Shown: positions 1 to 9,834, counted from the stretch's first letter. The stretch is DNA of 64,000 nt from Candidatus Dechloromonas phosphorivorans (GCA_016714975.1 JADKBR010000017.1:372001-436000), one strand, 5' to 3'. Numbers and translations are program-made. The notes: generated by a model not told the origin, from the sequence alone.

Positions 1-184
1 GTGCAAAGCGCTCGTTGATGACCTCCAAGGTTGGCATGCGCCCGCGCACGATGCGCTCCTGGGTCGCCAGGTTGTAGGGGCGAACGCTTGAAGTGTCGAC
101 CTCCTGTGGCGCCTCGTCCAGCTCTCCGGTGACGCCTTTCAAAAGTGCGTCGACCTCCTCCTGGGAGAGAAAGTCCTGACTCAT
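1..184 (-). CDS. fliM: Flagellar motor switch protein FliM (N-terminal part only)
   Basis: Only the first ~61 codons are inside the window; the gene runs off the left edge. The start is the ATG at 184, six bases past the fliL stop. The N-terminus contains LSQEEVDALLKGVTGE, the conserved FliM segment that in the family carries the binding site for phosphorylated CheY. FliM sits in the C ring between FliG and FliN and switches rotation direction (family knowledge). It is the last visible gene of the leftward fliFGHIJKLM operon and follows fliL, the usual order. Confidence 0.93.
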   Translation of the reverse strand, partial: MSQDFLSQEEVDALLKGVTGELDEAPQEVDTSSVRPYNLATQERIVRGRMPTLEVINERFA

Positions 185-190
185 CGTTGG

Positions 191-709
191 CTACTGGATG
201 ACAAAGGAGGTAAACAGCACGCTATCAATTCCCTTTGCCTGCGCGCTCCCCGCGATAGGCTGGCTGATCTCGCGCATGAGTTCGCCACTCAGGGCCTGCT
301 TGCCTTCGAGCGTGGTGATGTCGCTGGCCTTCTTGCTCGACAGCAGGAGCAGGACACGGTTGCGGATTTCCGGCATGTGCAGCTTGAGCGTGTCGACCAC
401 GGCCGAGTCAGTCACCTTCAGCGATAATCCGACCTGTAGGTACTGTGGCGACAGGTCATCGTGTTGCAGGTTGACCGTAAATGGCTCCAATGGGACGAAC
501 ACTGGCGGCTTGGCCGTCTTGGACGTATCCAGCTTGCCATCGGCTGCTGGGGGCGGACTCTTGAGGAAATACCAGGCACCACCACCGGCGCCAGCCAACA
601 CCAGCACCACAGCAATTATGAGTATGAGGCGCTTCTTGCCCGGGGCGGCAGGCGCGGGCTCCTCATCTTTTGGCGCGGCTTTAGGGTCCTTGGAAGTGCT
701 GTTTGCCAT
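191..709 (-). CDS. fliL: Flagellar basal body-associated protein FliL
   Basis: A 172-residue inner-membrane protein that in the family associates with the stator around the rotor and supports torque. Residues 1-25 are charged and rich in Lys, Pro and Ala. They are followed by one transmembrane segment (about 27-49) and a periplasmic domain containing VFVPLEPFTVNL and a YLQVGLSLKV-like strand, typical of FliL. It lies between fliK (133 bp upstream) and fliM (6 bp downstream), the standard operon position. Confidence 0.93.
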   Translation of the reverse strand: MANSTSKDPKAAPKDEEPAPAAPGKKRLILIIAVVLVLAGAGGGAWYFLKSPPPAADGKLDTSKTAKPPVFVPLEPFTVNLQHDDLSPQYLQVGLSLKVTDSAVVDTLKLHMPEIRNRVLLLLSSKKASDITTLEGKQALSGELMREISQPIAGSAQAKGIDSVLFTSFVIQ

Positions 710-842
710 GATCTGCCTTTGTCGAAGGGAATGCGCTAATTATTGGCGATCCGCCGTTTGCGCGCTTGAACAAATAGATCAGTGAACGCCCGGCAGCTTG
801 ACGGTTTGTGTAGCGCGCTTCACACCGATGCCAAGGGGGCGC

Positions 843-1919
843 TCAGACATAGGTGTCGACCAGGCCGCGCGCCATGTGCAATAGTTGCACACCTCGGTTG
901 ATCACGCCAGTGCCCGGTATCTTGATGTCGGCCTGTGAGGCGTATGCCTGCGCCTCCTGTTGTGCCCGCTCACTGAAGGACTCGGCGCTGACACTGGTAT
1001 TCCCAAGAGCAATACCGCAATCGGCGAGCATTTCCTTCAGGCGCGGCATGGCAGCCTCGATTGCCTCACGCACTGCCGTGTGGTGGGAAACGAACTGCGC
1101 GCTCGCGAAGTCGCTGTCTAGGGTAAGCCTGATCTTCAACGGCCCGAGGTCAGGCGGGTTGAGGTGCAGTTCCGCCACCTGGTGCTTCTGACTGGCCATC
1201 CATACCAGTTGATCACCCAAGCCCTGGTCCCAGCCCCGTTGCCCCAGCGGTGCATTCAATGTTGTCGTCGGAGCTGGCGCGAACGGCTCCGGTACCCTGT
1301 CAGAATGCAGCACGGTGGGCGCGATCTGCACTGTCCTCGGCTTTTCCAGCAGGCTGGGATCTAATGGGACTTCTTTTTTCGCTTCACTTGTGGCTACCGG
1401 CAGGAACTTGTCGGGGGCGGCAAAATTTGCCGTGCTCGGCAGCGCCGGCAATTGTTCACTCTCTGGCTGGATTGGACTCCCTGGCTCAGCCGATGGGTTT
1501 ATTGGCTTCAGTGGAGCCGGATTGGGTTCAAGCGCAGCAACGGTGCGCGCGACATCCATCGGGGCATGCGGTGGCGGTGGCACGGGAGCGACAGGGAGCG
1601 ACGGCGGAGGGATGGCGGTGCCAACAAAGACAAGTCCAAGCAGTGCATCGGATGTAGCAATTGCCTGTGCCGCATCGTCACGGGATTCGAGACTCACATT
1701 GGGGTCCGCAGTCGCCACGATAGAAGATGGAGACAAGACTGAGCCATCCAGCCCGGACTCCAGTTCTAGTTTAAACGCTTTTTGGAACGAACGGGGAGCC
1801 ACCTGTGACGTGCCATCGGTTGCTGCAGCATCCTTCAGCAGCGAATTTGACGCGGCCGAGCGCGGAGCAGGGGCAGCAGTAGCCGCAGGGAGAATTGCGG
1901 GAATTGGCAAGTCAGTCAA
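843..1919 (-). CDS. fliK: Flagellar hook-length control protein FliK
   Basis: 358 residues. The N-terminal two thirds are low-complexity and Pro/Ala-rich, as expected for the ruler part. The C-terminal domain (about 230-330) carries LHLNPPDLGPLKIRL, the signature of the flagellar hook domain that switches the FlhB export gate from rod/hook to filament substrates. It lies between fliJ and fliL. A second FliK-like gene is present at 11550-12644, so two hook-length-type proteins exist here; this one has the classical location and motif. Confidence 0.9.
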   Translation of the reverse strand: MTDLPIPAILPAATAAPAPRSAASNSLLKDAAATDGTSQVAPRSFQKAFKLELESGLDGSVLSPSSIVATADPNVSLESRDDAAQAIATSDALLGLVFVGTAIPPPSLPVAPVPPPPHAPMDVARTVAALEPNPAPLKPINPSAEPGSPIQPESEQLPALPSTANFAAPDKFLPVATSEAKKEVPLDPSLLEKPRTVQIAPTVLHSDRVPEPFAPAPTTTLNAPLGQRGWDQGLGDQLVWMASQKHQVAELHLNPPDLGPLKIRLTLDSDFASAQFVSHHTAVREAIEAAMPRLKEMLADCGIALGNTSVSAESFSERAQQEAQAYASQADIKIPGTGVINRGVQLLHMARGLVDTYV

Positions 1920-2145
1920 GATATCTCCTTCAGTTCGGGACGAAGCAAAGTGTCGAAATCACGCCGGCAGTACATGCCAGCTCGCATCAGCGCCACTGCT
2001 GACGGCAATGCTGGCGTTACTTTCCACGACTCAGCAACATGCAAACAACGTGCCCGAGGCGTTGTGCCGGAGACCTGCACCCACTGCCGCGCGAAATATC
2101 CGCTCGGGGGCGTCACCACAATCCTACTTCAGTCTTGGATCGGGA

Positions 2146-2598
2146 TCAGCCCATGATCATGGGCTTGTCGAGAAAACTCTTCACGGCAAGTTCATCCTGT
2201 TCCTTCTGCTCTTGGCGGGATTCGCTTACTCGCTCTGCCACACTATGGCGCTGAGAGAGCGTATCGAAGGACCTGAGCTTGCGCCGTTGCGAGTGCCAGT
2301 GTAACTGTCCGGCTTCGACCGCAATCCTGGCCTTTGCCACGAGTTCGCGCTGCAATTCAATGGCAGCATCGATCTTGTCGATGAATTCGCGGAAATTGCG
2401 CAAATCTACACTGTGCATACCGGTCTGCGTAACTCGCGCCATGCGCTCGCTGTATTCGCTGCGATATTCGAGGAGCATTTGCAGGCGCCGCTCCATGTCC
2501 CTCTCATGACCGTTGCTGGCACCCAACCGGGCGGCTGCGGTATCGCTGTCCAGTTGTGCAAGGTCGAGCAGAGACTGTAAGGGAAATCGTTTGAACAT
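2146..2598 (-). CDS. fliJ: Flagellar export protein FliJ
   Basis: 150 residues, strongly alpha-helical and charged, beginning MFKRFPLQSLLDLAQ, a typical FliJ start. FliJ is the coiled-coil stalk of the FliI ATPase ring and escorts chaperones in type III flagellar export (family knowledge). It lies directly downstream of fliI, and 226 bp separate its stop from the fliK start. That gap holds no convincing gene. Confidence 0.9.
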   Translation of the reverse strand: MFKRFPLQSLLDLAQLDSDTAAARLGASNGHERDMERRLQMLLEYRSEYSERMARVTQTGMHSVDLRNFREFIDKIDAAIELQRELVAKARIAVEAGQLHWHSQRRKLRSFDTLSQRHSVAERVSESRQEQKEQDELAVKSFLDKPMIMG

Positions 2599-2639
2599 GG
2601 CTTCCTGTTACTTGGTTATTGGATGATTATCGGCGGAAC

Positions 2640-4061
2640 TCACGACTGGAAGAGGGCGGCAAGCTGGCTAACGCTTGTATCATATGGCTGACATTCTCGA
2701 ATGCCTTGCTTGAGGAACTGTTCAAAGTGCGGTTGCATGCGGATAGCCTCGTCCAATGCCGGGTCGTGGCCGCTACTGTAGGCGCCCACGCTGATGAGGT
2801 CCCGGCTACGCTGATAGCGAGAATACAGCGACTTGAAATGGAATACCAATTCGAGTTGTTGGGTAGTGACCAGATTGGGAAGGACACGGCTTACCGAGGC
2901 CTCAATGTCGATGGCTGGGAAGTGCCCCTGGTCCGCCAGAAGGCGCGTCAGCACGATGTGGCCGTCGAGAATAGCGCGCACGCTGTCGGCAATGGGATCC
3001 TGCAAGTCGTCACCCTCAACCAGTACGGTATAGAAGGCGGTGATCGAGCCGCCACCTTCGGCGCCATTGCCGGCGCGCTCCACCAGTTGCGGCAATTTTG
3101 CGAACACCGAAGGCGGATAGCCCTTGGTGGCGGGGGGTTCGCCGATGGCCAGCGCAATTTCCCGTTGAGCCATGGCATAGCGTGTGAGCGAGTCCATGAT
3201 CAGGAGGACGTGCTTGCCTTGGTCGCGGAAATGCTCCGCGATGGTGGTGGCATAGGCGGCGCCCTGCAGACGCATCAGCGGATTGGTATCTGCCGGAGCG
3301 GCAACCACCACCGACCGGGCCAGGCCTTCTGACCCGAGGATGTCTTCGATAAATTCCTTCACTTCACGCCCGCGCTCGCCGATCAGTCCCACCACGATTA
3401 CGTCGGCGCTGGTATAGCGTGCCATCATGCCGAGGAGCACGCTCTTGCCCACGCCACTACCGGCGAACAGACCCATCCGCTGTCCCCGACCCACGGTGAG
3501 CAGCGCGTTGATGCTGCGTACACCAACGTCCAGCGTGTGGGTGATCGGCATGCGTTCGAGCGGGTTGAAGGGACGGCTTTGCAGCGGTGCACTTTGCTCG
3601 GAAAGCAACACCCCGAGGCGGTCCAGCGGTCGTCCGGCGCCGTCAAGCACTCGCCCGAGCAAGGCATCGCCAACGGGAAGGTGCTTGGCGCGGTCCGATC
3701 CGCGCCGTCGCCGAAGGATACCACCGCCATTCTTGGGTAGGGTCTGCGCAATTTCGACCGGAACCACCCGCGCTCCGGGAACCAGTCCGTACACGTCGTT
3801 GGCCGGCATCAGGAATAGCTTGTCGCCCGAGAAACCGACGACCTCGGCGTCGACGACGCCGCCGTTGGGGAGTTCCACCGAGCAACCACTGCCGACGGCG
3901 AGCTTCAGTCCCGTGGCCTCCATTACCAATCCGGCGACCCGCGTCAGGCGCCCACTCACCAGGACTGGATTGGTCTGTGCCACCACTTCACGGCGATCGT
4001 GCAGGAAAGCGCGCCAGCGCTCGTTGCGCAGTGCGCAGGCGACGTTACTCGATCCAGGCAC
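2640..4061 (-). CDS. fliI: Flagellum-specific export ATPase FliI
   Basis: An F1-ATPase-beta-like ATPase that energises flagellar protein export with FliH and FliJ. Walker A is GSGVGKS (about residues 201-207), Walker B is VLLIMDSLTRYA, and the family segment GEPPATKGYPPSVF follows. The start is uncertain. An ATG at 4106 would give 488 aa but its extra N-terminus merely reads through fliH in another frame. The GTG at 4061 has a GGGAG Shine-Dalgarno five bases upstream and gives 473 aa, closer to the family; a GTG at 4067 is also possible. Either way the gene overlaps the fliH 3' end, suggesting translational coupling. Confidence 0.93.
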   Translation of the reverse strand: MPGSSNVACALRNERWRAFLHDRREVVAQTNPVLVSGRLTRVAGLVMEATGLKLAVGSGCSVELPNGGVVDAEVVGFSGDKLFLMPANDVYGLVPGARVVPVEIAQTLPKNGGGILRRRRGSDRAKHLPVGDALLGRVLDGAGRPLDRLGVLLSEQSAPLQSRPFNPLERMPITHTLDVGVRSINALLTVGRGQRMGLFAGSGVGKSVLLGMMARYTSADVIVVGLIGERGREVKEFIEDILGSEGLARSVVVAAPADTNPLMRLQGAAYATTIAEHFRDQGKHVLLIMDSLTRYAMAQREIALAIGEPPATKGYPPSVFAKLPQLVERAGNGAEGGGSITAFYTVLVEGDDLQDPIADSVRAILDGHIVLTRLLADQGHFPAIDIEASVSRVLPNLVTTQQLELVFHFKSLYSRYQRSRDLISVGAYSSGHDPALDEAIRMQPHFEQFLKQGIRECQPYDTSVSQLAALFQS

Positions 4062-4683
4062 CGTCACTCCCGATCGCGCTGACGACACGCTGCCAGCGGC
4101 TCTCAAGGGTCGCGTCTATTTCGCATTCGGTTGCCTCCAGTCTGCAGCCGCCACGGCCCATCTGCATATCTCCAAGGATCTCCCAGCCGGACCGCTCGAT
4201 GCGATCGCCCAAACTTTCCTTGACCAGGTCCACATCCTCCGGATGCAGAATCAGGCGTGCGCGCTGATGCGACAACGGTAATTGGCCGAGCACCTCGTTG
4301 ACCACAGGGAGGATCAGTTCGGGTCGCAGTTCGATCATCTGGCGCATGACTTGCTGGCTGATTGCCAGCGCGAGTTCAACCAGATCGTTGGCCAAGCTCT
4401 GGTCGAACTGCTGCGAGGTGCCGGTCAGCGTGTCCACAATCTGCCGCAACCGTTCGGCCTCTGCGGCCACCTTGGCGCTTCCTGCCCGGTGACCGGCGGC
4501 AAACCCTTCGTCGTGTGCCTGTTGATGCAAGCGCTCCAACTCATCGGCAGTGGGCAGCATCGCGGCCACGTAAGGTGGCTGTTCCAGTGGCTTCTCGAAC
4601 GAGGGCGGTGGCACATCGAACGAGTCGAGCTCCCAGCGCTGGTAGGCAGTACGCCCTGTCTTGGTGGCGACCGCGTCAGACAT
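4045..4683 (-). CDS. fliH: Flagellar assembly protein FliH
   Basis: 212 residues. FliH is the peripheral stator-like regulator that binds FliI and tethers it to the C ring and export gate. The protein has a Pro-rich N-terminus, then a region with AHDEGFAAGHRAG resembling the GxxxG-containing helix of FliH, and a C-terminal domain like the V/F-ATPase delta subunit (ending around GSDGAWIE). The start ATG overlaps the end of fliG by 8 bases and its stop lies inside the fliI start region, consistent with tight coupling of the fliG-H-I cluster. Confidence 0.92.
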   Translation of the reverse strand: MSDAVATKTGRTAYQRWELDSFDVPPPSFEKPLEQPPYVAAMLPTADELERLHQQAHDEGFAAGHRAGSAKVAAEAERLRQIVDTLTGTSQQFDQSLANDLVELALAISQQVMRQMIELRPELILPVVNEVLGQLPLSHQRARLILHPEDVDLVKESLGDRIERSGWEILGDMQMGRGGCRLEATECEIDATLESRWQRVVSAIGSDGAWIE

Positions 4684-5671
4684 AACTGTCGTCTCCCTGG
4701 CCGCCGAGCGCGATCTGGCCTTCGTCGGCCAGGCGGCGCACGATCTTCAGAATCTCTTTCTGTTCTGCTTCGACTTCCGAAACGCGTACCGGTCCCTTGC
4801 CTTCCAGGTCGTCGCGCAGCATCTCTGCAGCGCGCTGCGACATGTTCTTGAAAATCTTCTCGCGCAGATCTTCGGCAGCACCCTTCAACGCGATGATCAA
4901 CGATTCCGACTGCACCTCGCGCAACAGCAGCTGGATGCCGCGATCATCAATGTCCATGATGTTCGCGAACACGAACATCTCATCGAGAATCTTCTGGGCC
5001 AGGTCGGCGTCATACTCTCTGATGCTCTCGATCAGCCCGCCTTCCAGGTTGCCGGGAACGAAATTGAGTATTTCGGCCGCCGCGCGCACGCCACCCATCG
5101 CGCTTTTCTTGAGGTTGTTGTTGCCCGACAGCAGCTTGGTGAGCACGTCGTTGAGCTCGCTCAACGCCGCGGGCTGGATGCCATCGAGTGTGGCGATGCG
5201 CAGCAGCACGTCGTTGCGCAGGCGCTCGACCAACGCACCCAGGATTTCGCTCGCCTGATCGCGGTCCAGGTGCACCAGAATGGTGGCGATGATCTGTGGA
5301 TGCTCGTTCTTGATCAACTCGGCGACGGCCGGTGAGTCCATCCACTTCAGGCCTTCGATGCCGCTGGTGTCGCCGCTATGGAGAATGCGGTCGATCAGGT
5401 TGCCGGCCTTGTCGTCACCGAGCGCATTGGTAAGCACGCTGCGCAGGTATTCCCCGGAGTTCAAGCCCAGCGATGTTTTTTCTTCCGCGCGGCTACGAAA
5501 CGAACTGAGCACGCTTCCGACCTTCTCGCGTGAGACGTCCTTCAGGTTGGCCATGGCGAGGCCGAGTTTTTGCACCTCGCGCGGACCAAGGTGCTTGAAA
5601 ACCTCCGTTGCGCCTTCCTCGCCCAGCGACAGCAGCAGAATGGCACCTTTCTCCACGCCCTCGTTACTCAT
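4676..5671 (-). CDS. fliG: Flagellar motor switch protein FliG
   Basis: 331 residues, the usual FliG length, using the ATG at 5671 that begins MSNEGVEKGAILLLSLGEE. A longer reading frame to 5743 only overlaps fliF. FliG links the MS ring to the C ring and contacts the stator. The middle domain contains the EHPQ motif (NEHPQIIATILVHL), and the C-terminal domain has the charged stator-facing helix region (DDRGIQLLLREVQSE). It overlaps the fliF stop by 8 bases. Confidence 0.96.
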   Translation of the reverse strand: MSNEGVEKGAILLLSLGEEGATEVFKHLGPREVQKLGLAMANLKDVSREKVGSVLSSFRSRAEEKTSLGLNSGEYLRSVLTNALGDDKAGNLIDRILHSGDTSGIEGLKWMDSPAVAELIKNEHPQIIATILVHLDRDQASEILGALVERLRNDVLLRIATLDGIQPAALSELNDVLTKLLSGNNNLKKSAMGGVRAAAEILNFVPGNLEGGLIESIREYDADLAQKILDEMFVFANIMDIDDRGIQLLLREVQSESLIIALKGAAEDLREKIFKNMSQRAAEMLRDDLEGKGPVRVSEVEAEQKEILKIVRRLADEGQIALGGQGDDSYV

Positions 5672-7322
5672 TGCCGTTGACCCATTCCTTGACCACATTG
5701 GCGACCAGCATCGGCTCACTGCGAGCGAGCTCTTTTGCGGCATTCAGATCCGCTTCGAAGCCATCCGGCTGTCGCGGTGCACCGCCTGCGGCGCCACTAA
5801 CTGCCTCATCAGCTTTCTCCGGGCCGGATGCGGCCGGGCGCGCTTCGCTCAATTTGGTGAGCAATGGGCGCAGCACGCCGAGCACCAGGAACAGAACTAG
5901 CCCGGCGATCAGCAGGTTCCTGCCAACCTCTTTGGCGGTGGCAACGGTGTCGGGCTGCTTCCACAGCGGCACTTCGGCGATAGGCTCGTTTTCGGGTGCA
6001 GAGAACGCGCTGTTGGTGATATTGAGCGAATCGCCGCGCTCCTGGCTATAGCCCATGACCTCTTTGACGAGGGCATTGATCTGCTCGATTTCATCGGCGG
6101 AAAGCGCTTTGCTGGTGACCTTGCCATCGGCATCGGCCACCTTGCGGTGGTTGACCACCACGGCCACCGACAGGCGCTTGATGGTGCCGACTGGCTGGCG
6201 TGTATGCTTGATGGTCTTGTCGACCTCGTAATTGACCGTGGAGTCGCGACGCGTGGTGGATGGCGGCGTGCCCGCCTGAGCCAGGCCCGGTGCTGCAGGA
6301 GTGGTCTGTCCTGGCGCGCCAGTGGGTGCTGGCGCTGCGCTGATCGGGGCGCTGGGATTGGCCGGCGGCTGATTGCTTAGGGCGCCTGGTACGCCGCCCG
6401 CTGGTGCATTGCCAGCGCCGCTCGATTCGCTCGTCTGCTGGCTACGCACGGCCGCGGCGGCTGCGGCCTGATTCGGAGTGTAGGTTTCCGCGATGTTTTC
6501 GCTTTGCGAGAAATCGATATCCGCCGTGACTTGGGCCAGTACGTTGCCTCCCCCGATAAGTGGATTGAGTATCGCCTCGATTCGCTTGACGAAGCTTCGT
6601 TCGACTTCATGGACGTACTTGAGCTGGCTGGGGTCGAGTCCGACGCTGTTGCCGGCCTGCGCGGTCAGGAGGTTGCCACTCTGGTCGACTACCGTCACGT
6701 TCTTGACCGGCAGATCCGGGATGCTGCTCGACACCAGGTGAACGATCGCACTGACCTGCCCGGCATCGAGGCTGCGGCCAGGATGCAGGCTAAGAAGCAC
6801 CGATGCGCTGGGTTTTTGCTGCTCGCGCACAAAAACCGATGGCTTGGAAAATGCCAGGTGCACCCGCGCGCCGCTCACTGCCGAGAGCGACTGGATCGAG
6901 CGCGCCAGCTCGCCCTCCAGCGCGCGCTGGTAGTTAACCTGCTCCTGGAACTGGGAGGTGCCGAGTTTCTGTGTTTCCATCAGCTCGAAGCCGGCCAGCC
7001 CCCCCTTGGGCAGTCCCTGGCCGGCGAGACGCAGGCGCACTTCATGCACCTGGTTGGCGGGTACCAGCAATGCGCCACTGCCTTCGGAGAATTTGAACGG
7101 CACGTTCATCTGTTGCAGCGAACTGATTATGGCGCCGCCGTCACGGTCCGACAAATTGGCGTAGAGCACCCGGTAATCCGGGCTTTGGCCCCAGAGCCAG
7201 CCGCCAATGACGAGCGCCACCATGGCCGCCACTGCAACCATGATGCCGAACTTCTGCTGCAGCGGAATCAGGCCGAACGCCTGAATGCGGGCTGCGGGGG
7301 AAAGTGCGGAGTCTATCGCCAC
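5664..7322 (-). CDS. fliF: Flagellar MS-ring protein FliF
   Basis: 552 residues, normal length. FliF builds the MS ring in the inner membrane. Transmembrane segments lie at about 26-45 and 468-488, with the large periplasmic ring-building region between them. The extreme C-terminus (ELARSEPMLVANVVKEWV) is the FliG-binding helix. The start is a GTG at 7322; no in-frame ATG lies upstream before a stop codon. This is the first gene of the leftward operon, and its promoter must lie in 7323-7581. No clear sigma54 GG-N10-GC element was seen there on this strand. Confidence 0.96.
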   Translation of the reverse strand: MAIDSALSPAARIQAFGLIPLQQKFGIMVAVAAMVALVIGGWLWGQSPDYRVLYANLSDRDGGAIISSLQQMNVPFKFSEGSGALLVPANQVHEVRLRLAGQGLPKGGLAGFELMETQKLGTSQFQEQVNYQRALEGELARSIQSLSAVSGARVHLAFSKPSVFVREQQKPSASVLLSLHPGRSLDAGQVSAIVHLVSSSIPDLPVKNVTVVDQSGNLLTAQAGNSVGLDPSQLKYVHEVERSFVKRIEAILNPLIGGGNVLAQVTADIDFSQSENIAETYTPNQAAAAAAVRSQQTSESSGAGNAPAGGVPGALSNQPPANPSAPISAAPAPTGAPGQTTPAAPGLAQAGTPPSTTRRDSTVNYEVDKTIKHTRQPVGTIKRLSVAVVVNHRKVADADGKVTSKALSADEIEQINALVKEVMGYSQERGDSLNITNSAFSAPENEPIAEVPLWKQPDTVATAKEVGRNLLIAGLVLFLVLGVLRPLLTKLSEARPAASGPEKADEAVSGAAGGAPRQPDGFEADLNAAKELARSEPMLVANVVKEWVNGNE

Positions 7323-7581
7323 AGGTTGTTGCCCCGAGCCTTGGCGGCAATATCAAGCGCTTGCGTGTGTTTCATGCCGATGGCCATCCCTTTCCCGCCT
7401 TCTGTCGAAGGTGTGTATCGATTATGGGCGTCACGAGTTTCGGCAAACGCACAATAAGTACGTATATATTGGTGTTTATTGCGCCGAAAGCAAAAAAAAG
7501 CGATGCTAGTCTGTGCTCTGTCCTATAGTGAAAAGGCAGTGGCAAACGGCTCGTCACCTATCAGGTAAGCGACAGGAATCG

Positions 7582-8469
7582 ATGAATCAGGTCAGCACAC
7601 TTAGTCCGCAAGAGCTGCAGGAGGCATTCCAGGTATTCACTCTGGCATCCTCGGATCTGTGTCTGGCGTACGAGGAGCTGCGGCAGGAAGGCGAGAGGCT
7701 GACTCAGGAGCTCGCGCTCGCCAACGGAGAACTGCGGCGCCAGTTCGAGGCGAGAGAGGCTGAGCGCGAATCGCGGCAACGCCAGGAGCGCCTGGCCGCG
7801 ATGGGGGAAATGGCCGCGCGACTGGCGCACCAACTGCGCACCCCGCTTGCGACTGCACTGCTTTATGCGGCCCAGTTGGGGGGGGCGGACCTGCCAGCTA
7901 CCGAGCGCGAGCGCTTCGCCAGCAAGACGGTCGAGCGCTTGCACCATCTGGAGCGGCTGGTCAATGACATGTTGCAGTTCGTGCGGGGAGTTCACGCGGG
8001 TTGCGAGCCGTCGGCGGTTGAGGACATGCTGTCCGAGGCATTCCAGATCATCGAACCGCAGGCCATGGCACGGGGATTGCTTGCTGAACTCTGTGACGAG
8101 AGTGGTGGCTGTGTGATTCATGTAGACCGGCAGGCGCTTGGCGGTGCGCTGCTGAGCTTGCTGGAAAACGCGGTGCAGGCGTGCAACGCGGGTGGGAGCA
8201 TCCGGCTCGCCGCATCCGTTGCGAATGGGCAGGTGGCGTTTTGCGTCAGCGATACCGGTGCAGGTATCGCCGCCGCACTTCAGGAGCATTTGTTTGAACC
8301 CTTTTTCACTACACGCAGGGGTGGTACCGGTCTCGGGCTTGCTATCGTACGCTCGGTGGCCGAGACGCACGGCGGCAGCATCAGCCTCCGCTCGGTGCCA
8401 GGCGAAGGTAGCGAGTTCAGGCTGTGTCTGCCCGTGGTGCCGGAACCAGGTCGAGCGCTGTCAGGCTAA
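7582..8469 (+). CDS. flrB: Sensor histidine kinase, FlrB/FleS type (flagellar regulation)
   Basis: A 295-residue soluble histidine kinase that probably phosphorylates the adjacent FlrC-like activator. The ATG at 7582 precedes MNQVSTLSPQELQEAFQVF. A long coiled coil (about 35-85) leads to the H box (RLAHQLRTPLATALLY). The N box (LLSLLENAVQAC) and the G boxes (DTGAGI, FFTTRRGGTGLGLAIV) follow. No transmembrane segment or separate input domain is visible, as in FlrB. The gene ends one base before the potential start of the downstream regulator, so the two are one transcription unit divergent from fliF. Confidence 0.85.
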   Translation: MNQVSTLSPQELQEAFQVFTLASSDLCLAYEELRQEGERLTQELALANGELRRQFEAREAERESRQRQERLAAMGEMAARLAHQLRTPLATALLYAAQLGGADLPATERERFASKTVERLHHLERLVNDMLQFVRGVHAGCEPSAVEDMLSEAFQIIEPQAMARGLLAELCDESGGCVIHVDRQALGGALLSLLENAVQACNAGGSIRLAASVANGQVAFCVSDTGAGIAAALQEHLFEPFFTTRRGGTGLGLAIVRSVAETHGGSISLRSVPGEGSEFRLCLPVVPEPGRALSG

Positions 8470-8484
8470 ATGAAGGATCTCTAC

Positions 8485-9834
8485 ATGCATTCTTTGCCAC
8501 TCTTGATTGTTGAGGACGATCACGACCTGCGCGATGCGTTGTGCATTACGCTGGAACTCGCTGGCCACGTGGTCAGTCCGGCTGCGGACGGGAGCGAGGC
8601 ACTCGCGGCGATGGCGCGGCGGCAGTTCGGCCTGGTGATTAGCGACATTCAGATGGAGCCATTGGACGGCTTCGGCCTGCTGCGCGAGATAAGGACGATC
8701 CATCCCCATGTCCCGGTAGTTCTGATGACCGCCTTCGGCGACATCGAGAGCGCGGTCGCGGCGATGCGCACCGGGGCCAGCGATTACCTGGCCAAGCCAT
8801 TCGAGCCGGCCAGCCTGCTCGAACTGGTCGACCGCTACTGCATGCGGCCCCAACCCGAGAACCTTGACGGCATCGTTGCCGAAGATCCAGCGACGAGTGC
8901 GCTGCTTGCCCTGGCTGCGCGGGTTGCCGCCGCGACGACCACGGTGTTGCTATCGGGCGAGAGCGGCACCGGCAAAGAGGTTCTCGCGCGCTACATTCAC
9001 CGCCATTCGCCGCGCGCCAACAAGGCCTTTGTGGCGATCAACTGTGCCGCCATCCCGGACAACCTGCTTGAAGCCACCCTGTTTGGCTATGAGCGCGGTG
9101 CCTTTACCGGTGCCAATCAGGCTCAGGCCGGCAAGTTCGAACAAGCCCAGGGGGGCACGCTGTTGCTCGACGAAATTTCCGAGATGCCGCTTGCGCTGCA
9201 GGCCAAGCTGCTGCGCGTGCTGCAGGAGCGCGAAGTGGAGCGCGTGGGTTCGAGCAAGGCGGTTGCACTCGATATCCGTGTTATTGCAACCACCAATCGC
9301 GATCTAGGCGCCTGCGTTGTCGCCGGAACTTTCCGCGCCGATCTCTACTACCGTCTGAACGTAATGCCTCTGCCTCTGCCACCGCTGCGCGAGCGTCCCG
9401 CAGATATTGTCCCTTTGGCGCGAGGATTTACCTCGCAATACGCGCGGGCCTTGGGCCGGCCGCTGCTGCGGCTTGCCGCCGGCGCTGAAAGGCATCTGCT
9501 GGGTCACAGCTGGCCGGGTAACGTGCGGGAACTCGAGAATGCGATACAGCGTGCCGTTATAATGGCTACAGGCGACCTCATTGAAGCGGCGCATTTCGAC
9601 TTCGGCGCCGTGCCGCCACCGCCACCGCAACAGCCACAGCAGAAGCCGCAGGATGATGCGGTGATGCCGGGAACGGACATGGACATGAAGTCATTGGAGC
9701 GGGCGCACATCATGGAAACGCTGCTGGCGGTGAACGGTTCGCGCAAACTGGCGGTGGAGCGTTTGGGAATCAGCGAGCGTGCTTTGCGCTACAAGTTGCA
9801 GCAGTACCGGCAGGAAGGCGGGTCGGTGCAATGA
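8485..9834 (+). CDS. flrC: Sigma54-dependent flagellar response regulator, FlrC/FleR type
   Basis: An NtrC-family activator of sigma54 flagellar promoters. The receiver domain has phospho-acceptor Asp in VISDIQM (residue ~54), the switch Thr in MTAFG and Lys in AKPF. The AAA+ domain has Walker A GESGTGKE and the sigma54-contacting GAFTGA loop. The C-terminus is a Fis-type helix-turn-helix (GISERALRYKLQQY). The start at 8485 has AAGGA seven bases upstream; an ATG at 8470, right after the kinase stop, would add five residues. It presumably controls the basal-body genes here. Confidence 0.9.
   Translation: MHSLPLLIVEDDHDLRDALCITLELAGHVVSPAADGSEALAAMARRQFGLVISDIQMEPLDGFGLLREIRTIHPHVPVVLMTAFGDIESAVAAMRTGASDYLAKPFEPASLLELVDRYCMRPQPENLDGIVAEDPATSALLALAARVAAATTTVLLSGESGTGKEVLARYIHRHSPRANKAFVAINCAAIPDNLLEATLFGYERGAFTGANQAQAGKFEQAQGGTLLLDEISEMPLALQAKLLRVLQEREVERVGSSKAVALDIRVIATTNRDLGACVVAGTFRADLYYRLNVMPLPLPPLRERPADIVPLARGFTSQYARALGRPLLRLAAGAERHLLGHSWPGNVRELENAIQRAVIMATGDLIEAAHFDFGAVPPPPPQQPQQKPQDDAVMPGTDMDMKSLERAHIMETLLAVNGSRKLAVERLGISERALRYKLQQYRQEGGSVQ

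Noticed and set aside
1916..2119. A 67-codon minus-strand frame between fliJ and fliK
   Set aside because: No Shine-Dalgarno, no family resemblance, and overlaps the fliK start.
7323..7581. Sigma54 promoter for fliF or flrBC
   Set aside because: I searched by eye for GG-N10-GC with TGGCA/TTGC context on both strands; near matches had wrong spacing or lacked the GC.
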